NCBI RefSeq assembly: GCF_013409995.1 | Contig: NZ_JACCBX010000016.1 | Location: forward strand, 83,058-147,057 | Source: Neobacillus driksii | GTDB lineage: Bacteria; Bacillota; Bacilli; Bacillales; Cytobacillaceae | DNA length: 64,000 bases | Direction of reading: 5' to 3' | In this document: positions 58,196 to 64,000 of the stretch, in pieces | How positions within the stretch are numbered: the first letter of the stretch is position 1 | Layout of the letters: each line of letters opens with the position of its first letter | Program-made: the position numbers and the translations under genes | Notes under the pieces: generated by a model | Told to the model about the DNA's origin: nothing | What the model saw: only the letters and a program-made list of their open reading frames with translations | The model's database searches: none

Positions 58196-59349
58196 CTTTT
58201 TGCCTCCAGACTTTTTTCTTCCCAAATGTAACTAGTATTCACTTCTTCAAGGGCACTATCAACAGAATCACATAAAATCGTTACATGCCCCATCTTTCTT
58301 TTTAGTTTTGCCTCTTTTTTACCATATAAATGAACTTTCCAATCTGGTACGTTTGTTACTTTATCTAACACGTTTTGAACATGCTCCCCTAATATATTAA
58401 CCATGACCGCAGGCTTTAATAGCTCTGTCTTCCCAAGAGGCAGGTTACACACAGCCCTGATGTGCTGCTCGAATTGTGATGTTTCACAAGCTTCAATCGT
58501 ATAATGCCCTGAATTATGCGGTCTAGGAGCGAGTTCATTTATGTAAATGATATCCCCCGCTGTTAAAAACATTTCAACCGCTAGTGTCCCTACTAGCCCA
58601 AAAGCATTTGCAAGTTGTATTGCGGACTCAATGGCCTTCTCCTCAGCTTGTTTACTAATACGCGCAGGAGCAATAGTCTGGTGAAGTATATTATCACGAT
58701 GAATATTTTCCCCAACCGGAAATACCTTTGTTTCACCATTTGAATTTCTTGTGATAATGACGGAAATTTCTTTCGTAAAAGAAACCCATTTTTCCAGGAT
58801 ACATTGTCCGTTTTCAAGAAGTACTTGAGCCTTTTCAATATCCTGATGGCTTTTTAGAACCACTTGCCCTTTACCGTCATAGCCGCCGCGTGCTGTTTTT
58901 AATACAACGGGATAGCCAAGCTGTTCACATTGTTCATGAAGGTCATTCAGAGAATTGATCACTGCATAAGGTGCCACCTGGACCCTAGCATTTTCAATCG
59001 CACCTTTTTCTTTCACTCGGTCCTGAGTAACTTCAAGTAAACTCTTGCCCTGAGGCACATATGCATGATTGCAAAGCCATTCAAGCGCCGCGGCATCAAT
59101 ATTTTCAAATTCATAGGTAATGACATCACTTATTTCAGCTAGTTTCTTTATTGCCTCTAAATCATCATAGTCCCCAATTACCTTATAATCCGCCACCTGG
59201 CCGCAAGGCGAATCTTCAGCCGGGTCTAATACGGCAATTCGATAACCCATTGCTCTTGCAGAAAGAGCCATCATTCTTCCCAACTGGCCGCCGCCAATGA
59301 TTCCTATTGTCTGACCCGGTAAAATAGTTTTATTAGACAAGCTGATCAC
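58192..59349 (-). CDS. purK: 5-(carboxyamino)imidazole ribonucleotide synthase
   Basis: ATP-dependent carboxylation of AIR to N5-CAIR. The 385-residue ATP-grasp protein has IGIIGGGQLGRMMALSARAMG, YEFENIDAAALEWLC, KTARGGYDGKGQVVL, CILEKWVSFTKEISVII and the family signature NELAPRPHNSGHYTIEACETSQFEQH. It appears to start at GTG 59349 and overlaps purE by 17 bp; no clear ribosome site is visible, so translation is probably coupled. Confidence 0.96.
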   Translation of the reverse strand: MISLSNKTILPGQTIGIIGGGQLGRMMALSARAMGYRIAVLDPAEDSPCGQVADYKVIGDYDDLEAIKKLAEISDVITYEFENIDAAALEWLCNHAYVPQGKSLLEVTQDRVKEKGAIENARVQVAPYAVINSLNDLHEQCEQLGYPVVLKTARGGYDGKGQVVLKSHQDIEKAQVLLENGQCILEKWVSFTKEISVIITRNSNGETKVFPVGENIHRDNILHQTIAPARISKQAEEKAIESAIQLANAFGLVGTLAVEMFLTAGDIIYINELAPRPHNSGHYTIEACETSQFEQHIRAVCNLPLGKTELLKPAVMVNILGEHVQNVLDKVTNVPDWKVHLYGKKEAKLKRKMGHVTILCDSVDSALEEVNTSYIWEEKSLEAKR

Positions 59350-59821
59350 TACTTTCTATTACCGTCATTTTGGACTCCAAGCGGACTTGTTCTAGTTTTT
59401 CTTGTATTATCGAATCATTAATCGATACAATTTGGGCTGCCAGTAAACCCGCGTTGGTTGCCCCCGCCTTACCAATCGCAACTGTTGCAACCGGTACCCC
59501 AGCAGGCATTTGTACAATCGATAAAAGAGAATCCATTCCATTCAACGCCTTCGATTGAACAGGAACCCCAATTACGGGCAATGTAGTCTTTGCCGCCACC
59601 ATACCTGGCAGATGAGCCGCACCGCCAGCACCTGCGATGATTACCTTAATTCCTCTTACTCTAGCATTCTCAGCAAATTCAAACATCAAATCAGGAGTAC
59701 GGTGTGCTGAAACCACCTTTTTTTCATATGGAACCTCTAATCGGTCAAGGATTTCACAGGTATGCTTCATCGTTTCCCAATCGGATTTGCTCCCCATTAT
59801 TACCGCTATAATTGGATTCAT
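59333..59821 (-). CDS. purE: N5-carboxyaminoimidazole ribonucleotide mutase
   Basis: Converts N5-CAIR to CAIR. The 162-residue product is a typical class I PurE, with VIMGSKSDWETMKHTCEIL, VVSAHRTPDLMFEFAE (substrate phosphate loop), IAGAGGAAHLPGMVAAKTTLPVIGVPV and QMPAGVPVATVAIGKAGATNAGLLA. It is the first gene of the twelve-gene pur operon. A 360-bp leader holds the PurR boxes, promoter, guanine riboswitch and terminator. Confidence 0.97.
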   Translation of the reverse strand: MNPIIAVIMGSKSDWETMKHTCEILDRLEVPYEKKVVSAHRTPDLMFEFAENARVRGIKVIIAGAGGAAHLPGMVAAKTTLPVIGVPVQSKALNGMDSLLSIVQMPAGVPVATVAIGKAGATNAGLLAAQIVSINDSIIQEKLEQVRLESKMTVIESSDQLV

Positions 59822-59891
59822 ATTCTCTCCCCTTTGTCTCTAAATCCAGCCCCTGAACAAGGCGCTTACGCCCTTCTTACTTTACCAATAT

Positions 59892-59954
59892 AAAAAGCCC
59901 AAAACAGATACTTCCCCAATTTCATGAAATGAGAGAAAGCAGTCTGTCCGGGCT
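59892..59954 (-). terminator. Riboswitch-controlled terminator of the pur operon leader
   Basis: On the minus strand AGCCCGGACAGA pairs with TCTGTTTTGGGCT (with G-U pairs) and runs into TTTTTAT. It lies between the guanine aptamer and the purE ribosome site (GGGGAGAG). Confidence 0.8.
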
Positions 59955-60012
59955 GATATCGGCACAGTAAATGACCATGAAACGTGTTAACGTTTCCGGC
60001 ATTTTTCCACTT

Positions 60013-60088
60013 CCCCTCATAGTCCAATCATTTACGGTAATTGGGTAGATACTTACGGGCCATATTCCCATTATTATACGAGGGTGTT
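60013..60088 (-). ncRNA. Guanine (purine) riboswitch of the pur operon
   Basis: On the minus strand the conserved core appears in order: CCCTCGTATAATAATGGG, ATATGGCCCGTAAGTATCTACCC, and CCGTAAATG...GGACTATGAGGG closing P1. Loops L2 and L3 carry the ATATGG and CCGTAAATG-type consensus. The ligand-pairing base in GGACTATG is C, which specifies guanine or hypoxanthine rather than adenine. Confidence 0.95.
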
Positions 60089-60115
60089 ACGTTATATATT
60101 TTTTTTTACACCTTT

Positions 60116-60144
60116 ATATTACATTTTCAGACGCAAATGGTCAA
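60116..60144 (-). promoter_or_regulatory. Sigma-A promoter of the pur operon
   Basis: On the minus strand TTGACC (60139-60144) and TAATAT (60116-60121) are separated by 17 bp. The promoter lies just downstream of the PurR boxes and 28 bp before the riboswitch. Confidence 0.8.
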
Positions 60145-60146
60145 TA

Positions 60147-60188
60147 AAAACGAACGATTTTATTTCTATAAAAACTATTGTTCGTTTT
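60147..60188. promoter_or_regulatory. Two inverted PurBoxes (PurR operator)
   Basis: AAAACGAACGAT on the plus strand (60147-60158) and AAAACGAACAAT on the minus strand (60177-60188) both contain the CGAAC core with A/T flanks and face each other. This is the arrangement of the Bacillus PurR control site. The far box ends at the stop codon of yebG. Confidence 0.85.
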
Positions 60189-60385
60189 TACTCAGCACTG
60201 ATAGCTTCAAATACAATCTGCCTTCCGACCGGTTCATAGGAAGTTTCTTTTCCATTAACTACCTCCTGAAAAATCGGTTTTTCCGTACGGCGAACCGGTA
60301 TATACCCTTGTTTTTTCATCCGCTCTAGACAAGCTTCAATGCTTTCATTTTCTTGAACTTCAAATTGCATTTTCTTTTTACTCAT
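60188..60385 (-). CDS. yebG: NETI-motif protein YebG
   Basis: The 65-residue protein (MSKKKMQFEVQENESIEACL, then MKKQGYIPVRRTEKPIFQEV and VGRQIVFEAI) matches B. subtilis YebG, named for its NETI motif; here that motif reads NESI. The function is unknown. I use ATG 60385, which overlaps the yebE stop codon in ATGA. Its stop codon touches the PurR box region of the pur operon. Confidence 0.9.
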   Translation of the reverse strand: MSKKKMQFEVQENESIEACLERMKKQGYIPVRRTEKPIFQEVVNGKETSYEPVGRQIVFEAISAE

Positions 60386-60924
60386 GAAAATAATTTCCCT
60401 CTTTTCACAGATTTCACCCAAAACCCGCCATGAATCGCCTTAGGTTCATAGGAGATGATGAATGCTTTTGGGTCCAAACCTTTTATCGTTTCATATAATT
60501 TAAGTTCAAATTTTCTTGGTGTTAATATTTGAAGAGCCATTCGATCTCCCTCAAGCCCATGGGCAGCCCAGTCGGTCACCCCGAATCCCTTCTCTCTTAA
60601 TACTTTAGGTAAGTTTTTATCGTATTCCTTTGTAATTACATTTACGGTAATATAGCCTAAAGCCAGCTTTTCTTCAATTTTCATTCCTACGATGACACCG
60701 ATCCCATAACCAACGGCGTAAGCAATTAGGTTTTGAATTTCATTTAAGTTATTTAAAACAAGTCCAAGACCTAAAACATAAATAACCACTTCTATCATAC
60801 TCAGGAATGCTGCCAAATAACGCTGACCTTTTAACGTTAGAATCATTCTTATCGTAAAAAATGAAACATAAACAATGTTAATAAGTAAAATAATCACTAC
60901 CATCATAAAACTATTCTCTAACAT
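60382..60924 (-). CDS. yebE: YebE, DUF2179 membrane protein
   Basis: The 180-residue protein has three membrane helices (MVVIILLINIVYVSFFTIRMIL, AAFLSMIEVVIYVLGLGLVL, LIAYAVGYGIGVIVGM) of the DUF5698 type, then a DUF2179 cytosolic domain (YITVNVITKEYDKNLPKVLREKGFGVTDW, KAFIISYEPKAIHGGFW). The synteny yebE-yebG-purE is that of B. subtilis. DUF2179 domains have been linked to nucleotide-second-messenger binding, but no role is assigned to this protein. Confidence 0.9.
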   Translation of the reverse strand: MLENSFMMVVIILLINIVYVSFFTIRMILTLKGQRYLAAFLSMIEVVIYVLGLGLVLNNLNEIQNLIAYAVGYGIGVIVGMKIEEKLALGYITVNVITKEYDKNLPKVLREKGFGVTDWAAHGLEGDRMALQILTPRKFELKLYETIKGLDPKAFIISYEPKAIHGGFWVKSVKRGKLFS

Positions 60925-61006
60925 CTATACCCTCCTGTTCTCCTCTTGCCCTTTTATAGTTGTATTTGTTAGTTTACCCTTTTTTAAGGAACTTTTCATT
61001 TCATTT

Positions 61007-61031
61007 AAAAAAGACCTGCCATTTGACAGGT
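61007..61031 (-). terminator. Orphan terminator upstream of yebE
   Basis: On the minus strand ACCTGTCAAATGGCAGGT is a 5-bp stem hairpin followed by CTTTTTT, about 85 bp upstream of the yebE start codon. No minus-strand gene ends just before it. It may block antisense transcription from under the divergent beta-propeller gene. Confidence 0.5.
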
Positions 61032-61140
61032 AAGAGCCTAGTATTATTTTACTATTATTCTTTTTGATCTTTGACCTAAATACATACTCTACTCCTTTTA
61101 TTGGAAATAATAAGATTTAAAATAATAAGCTGGTGACTTT

Positions 61141-62364
61141 ATGATGAAAAAGATACTATTATTAGTTTTTCTGATATTTACCTTCCTTCCGATTGCTGCC
61201 ACAGCAGAACCTAAAGAAAATTTGAAAGCCACTTTTGTAAGAGACAATCTTTTATGGTTAAAAATAAAGGATAAAGATATAAGAATTACGGATACGGGCT
61301 ATGTAAGATATCCAAAATGGTCATTCGATGGCAGCTGGGTTGCCTATTTAAAGGGAGCCAAAGATGGGGATATTATGGATCTCTGGCTCTACAGGGTAAA
61401 GAGCAATAGACATTTTAAGGTGAAAGAAAATGTTGGAGTTAATTTTCAATGGTCTCCGAATGAAAATTCACTTGGATTTCAAGTTGCAAAAAATCTTTTT
61501 AGTTTACATACCAGTCAATTAGGTCTATTTACGCCTATAGCGAAGGATATAGAAAACTTCTCTTGGCTCCCATCCGGCAAAGGATTTCTTATATCAACTA
61601 AAAAAAGTCCTGAATTTCATTCAGATATCATCTTATCAAAAGTTCTCTTGAGAAAAAAAGAAAAGCCTGCTGTGAACCATTTATATAACGTTAAGATAGG
61701 CAAAAATGAAATATTTGCTTCTACTAGTGAATTTAAATGGTCAAATGATAAGAAGTGGATTAGCTTTTTGTTAATCCCTACCGCTTCCTTATCAGCTGAT
61801 GGTAATACATTATGCGTACTATCAGCTAATGGAAAAACTTTTCAAAAGATGGATGAAATGTTAATTGAATCGGCTTGGTTCCAATGGGCTCCATATAATG
61901 GATTGTTGGGATATGTAAGTGGGATTGGGCGAGAAGCAACCATCAATAAAAGGACCCGGGTTTTAAAAGTCCCTTCTATGAAAAATGTGACTCTCACCCC
62001 AAGGGGTTATGTCGATCGTGATTTGACGTGGCAAAATAATCGAACTATAATCGTATCTCGTTCGAAGGAAAATAGTTCTGAGGACTTGAGCGAAAGAGCA
62101 TTGCCAAGCCTATATAAGATCAGTCTATCAGATAATAAACAAACCCAATTAACAGTTCCTTCAGAGAAAGATGGAGATTTCAGACCAGAAATTGTTAAAA
62201 ATAATTTGATCTGGATTAGAACTGACCGAAAGAATGCAGATGTTATGATTTCTCCAACCTATAAATCTGGAGAAATGGTTTGGATAAAGAATATCAATCT
62301 CGGGAGTTCCTATTATGAAAAATGGAGTTGGGATGAGGTGTTTAGCTTATATACAGGGAGGTAA
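61141..62364 (+). CDS. Secreted TolB-like beta-propeller protein
   Basis: The 407-residue protein has a Sec signal peptide (KKILLLVFLIFTFLPIAATA, cleavage before EPK). The mature part contains repeats of the WD40/TolB-like type: YPKWSFDGSWVAYL (about residue 58), FQWSPNENSLGFQ (about 100), FSWLPSGKGFLIS, FKWSNDKKWISFL, FQWAPYNGLLGYV and LTWQNNRTIIVS. These make about six blades. No catalytic or binding motif is evident. The ATG at 61141 is followed by a second ATG. It is monocistronic, followed by a hairpin. Confidence 0.78.
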   Translation: MMKKILLLVFLIFTFLPIAATAEPKENLKATFVRDNLLWLKIKDKDIRITDTGYVRYPKWSFDGSWVAYLKGAKDGDIMDLWLYRVKSNRHFKVKENVGVNFQWSPNENSLGFQVAKNLFSLHTSQLGLFTPIAKDIENFSWLPSGKGFLISTKKSPEFHSDIILSKVLLRKKEKPAVNHLYNVKIGKNEIFASTSEFKWSNDKKWISFLLIPTASLSADGNTLCVLSANGKTFQKMDEMLIESAWFQWAPYNGLLGYVSGIGREATINKRTRVLKVPSMKNVTLTPRGYVDRDLTWQNNRTIIVSRSKENSSEDLSERALPSLYKISLSDNKQTQLTVPSEKDGDFRPEIVKNNLIWIRTDRKNADVMISPTYKSGEMVWIKNINLGSSYYEKWSWDEVFSLYTGR

Positions 62365-62376
62365 CTTGAAAATCAT

Positions 62377-62415
62377 TGGAGGGCCAGACAGTCCTTAATG
62401 CCTGGCTCTTACTCC
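62377..62415. terminator. Hairpin between the convergent beta-propeller and FAH genes
   Basis: GGAG...GGCCAGAC and GCCTGGCTC...CTCC form a two-part stem between two convergent stop codons. No strong T run follows on either strand, so it is a weak candidate. Confidence 0.45.
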
Positions 62416-62419
62416 AAAA

Positions 62420-63316
62420 TTATTTTTCTTCAATTAACTTATTGGTTAGTGTACCTAATTTTTCAACTTCAACAGTTACCACATCACCAGGTTTTAAGTA
62501 AACTCGTTTTTCCAATGGGTAGCCTACAATAACCCCCTCTGGAGTTCCAGTTAGAATGACATCACCAGCTGTAAGAGTCATGTGCTGCGATATATAGCTG
62601 ACAATCTCATCTACATAAAAAATCATATCAGATGTATTGGAATCCTGACGTTTTTCTCCATTCACATAAGTTTTTAATTGTAAATTGTTAGGATCACCGA
62701 CCTCGTCAGCTGTAACAAGATATGGACCTATTGGATTAAAGTCGTCACATGTTTTACCAAGTAACCATTGATGTGTCCTTTTCTGTAGGTCGCGTGCTGA
62801 TAAATCATTAGCTGTACAATAACCAAATACATAATCTAAAGCATTTTCCTTATTTACATACTTCGCTTCCTTTCCAATTACAACGGCTAATTCAACCTCA
62901 TAATCCAACCTTTTCGTCACTTTTGGCACAGCTATCTCACATTTATGTCCTGTTAATGAATTATTAAATTTACTAAATAATATGGGTACTTCTGGATATG
63001 GAGACTTTGTTTCATCCGCATGCTTGCGATAATTTAAACCTACACAGATAATCTTGTTCGGTTGTGTGACACATGGTCCCCACTTAACCTCCTCTTCATT
63101 TTTAATATAGGTTGATTTATTTTCAGTTGGCAGAATTGTAATATAATCCTGGAGTGCGGAAATAGATTCATGACCACCCGCGATAACATCCATGATATTT
63201 GTATGTAGGTGATTATTAGGTACCTCTTTTAATGCTTCTTCAAGGTCAATTATGCCGTTCTCTATCTTTACACCTAACACAAATTTACCTTCTTTTTCTA
63301 TTGTTACTAGTTTCAT
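62420..63316 (-). CDS. Fumarylacetoacetate hydrolase family protein
   Basis: The 298-residue protein has an N-terminal small domain (about 1-75) and a FAH fold: NKIICVGLNYRKHADE (about residue 88), PILFSKFNNSLTGH, the metal-binding D-x-E-x-E in RLDYEVELAVVIGKEA (about 139), GYCTANDLSARDLQ, GKTCDDFNPIGPYLV and GDVILTGTPEGVIVGYP. Members act as acylpyruvases, oxaloacetate decarboxylases or dienoate isomerases/hydrolases; nothing here selects one. It is monocistronic with AGGAGG before the ATG. Confidence 0.87.
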   Translation of the reverse strand: MKLVTIEKEGKFVLGVKIENGIIDLEEALKEVPNNHLHTNIMDVIAGGHESISALQDYITILPTENKSTYIKNEEEVKWGPCVTQPNKIICVGLNYRKHADETKSPYPEVPILFSKFNNSLTGHKCEIAVPKVTKRLDYEVELAVVIGKEAKYVNKENALDYVFGYCTANDLSARDLQKRTHQWLLGKTCDDFNPIGPYLVTADEVGDPNNLQLKTYVNGEKRQDSNTSDMIFYVDEIVSYISQHMTLTAGDVILTGTPEGVIVGYPLEKRVYLKPGDVVTVEVEKLGTLTNKLIEEK

Positions 63317-63455
63317 TGAATCATTTTCCTCCTTGATTTAGGTTAGTAACATCTGATTTCTCTATTCCATCCTATTTATCCTTCCTTTACTTTTAATTAT
63401 GGAAGAATGATCTAGGAAGGGAAAGATCAGGTGCATAAATCTACAAAAGGCATTT

Positions 63456-63625
63456 GGTTCCCTCTTCTCTTGAAAGATTGAGCTTATGGGAATCAAAAGC
63501 GAGCTTTGGTTCCCTTGATTTTTGAAAAGTCAGGGTTATAGGAATCAAAACAGGTCTTTGGTTACCTCCTGTGCTAAAAACCTTTAGATGAGGGAGTCAA
63601 AATGTGGTTATGATTCTCTTTTCTA
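63456..63625. repeat. Tandem array E: repeats of 52 bp
   Basis: The anchor TTTGGTTCCC (variants TTTGGTTACC, TATGATTCTC) has its GTT at 63457, 63509, 63561 and 63613, exactly 52 bp apart. Each unit also carries TTGAAAA and ends GGGAATCAAAA or a variant. GGTTCC and GGAATC can pair with G-U pairs, so each unit can form a hairpin. The array lies between the FAH gene promoter and array F. Confidence 0.8.
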
Positions 63626-63667
63626 TAAATAAAGGCACTTAAAAGGATTTAACTAAAAGTACGAAAA

Positions 63668-63830
63668 TTATTATTCGTTACCGTTTTTTCTAAAAGTGTC
63701 GTCCTATGGCACGAATAGGCGGTATTTCTTACCCTTTTCTCTAAAAGGGTCGCCCTAATGGGCACGAATAACAGCTATTCGTTACCCTCTTCTCTAAAAG
63801 TTTCGCCTCACGGTCACGATTCTCCATTTA
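63668..63830. repeat. Tandem array F: three units of about 52 bp, homologous to array D
   Basis: The anchor TTACC recurs at 63678, 63729 and 63782 (51 and 53 bp apart). On the minus strand the unit reads GTAACGAATA...TATTCGTGCCC...CGACCCTTTTAGAGAAAAGGG. This is the order of elements in array D (GTAACGATT, AATCGTGCCC, CGACTTTTTGGAG), in opposite orientation. Two hairpins per unit are kept although their stem sequences differ. Confidence 0.8.
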
Positions 63831-63868
63831 TCATATTATCTATCCTAATTTGTCCTTTTGGACAACAC

Positions 63869-63900
63869 AAAAAAAACACAACCCTTATCAGGTTGTGTTT
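63869..63900 (-). terminator. Terminator of the rRNA operon
   Basis: AAACACAACC pairs with GGTTGTGTTT around TGATAAG on the minus strand and is followed by eight T-rich bases, directly after the 5S rRNA gene. Confidence 0.9.
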
Positions 63901-63903
63901 CGT

Positions 63904-64000
<97 letters not shown>

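Overview
The window is low-to-mid GC Firmicute DNA, clearly family Bacillaceae. The gene order rlmCD, dgkB, gatBAC, opuE/putP, camS, ligA, pcrA, pcrB, yerC, yerB, yerA, purD to purE, yebG, yebE is the Bacillus subtilis order, written here mostly on the minus strand. The nitrite reductase genes, the glyoxylate shunt and many short tandem repeats suggest an environmental Bacillus, perhaps Neobacillus-like; the genus is a guess.

Layout. 1-5.3 kb: 5' end of rlmCD, two tiny membrane-protein genes, pncB, and a secreted GH2 glycosidase with catabolite-type operators. 5.3-9.6 kb: dgkB and a five-gene ECF sigma operon (sigma, zinc anti-sigma, a triplicated membrane protein, a 30-residue peptide, a membrane-anchored protein). 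9.7-14.4 kb: a methyltransferase, plsY, a thioredoxin-like protein and the proline symporter. 14.5-17.7 kb: gatCAB. 17.8-36.6 kb: a metabolic block lying between gatC and camS, with a lipoprotein, yueI, aceBA, a GH15 enzyme, a nitrite reductase/siroheme operon behind a textbook FNR promoter, an ABC exporter, yrzI, P5C dehydrogenase, and thiC under a TPP riboswitch. 36.6-46.3 kb: camS-ligA-pcrA-pcrB and yerC-yerB-yerA. 47.0-60.2 kb: the complete purEKBCSQLFMNHD operon, with two PurR boxes, a sigma-A promoter and a guanine riboswitch with terminator. 60.2-63.3 kb: yebG-yebE, a secreted beta-propeller protein and a fumarylacetoacetase-family enzyme. The right edge is the 3' part of a 5S rRNA gene.

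The genes form coherent sets. NirB and NirD need siroheme, and its genes are in the same operon. The proline importer and P5C dehydrogenase could form a proline catabolic route. The pur operon is controlled twice, at initiation by PurR and at elongation by guanine.

The most unusual feature is a set of short tandem arrays, each lying just beyond an intrinsic terminator. Four have a repeat period of 52 bp despite mostly unrelated sequences, a fifth is close to that, and two more have periods of 20 and 21 bp. Two of the 52-bp arrays, 17 kb apart, are homologous. I know of no named family that matches them.
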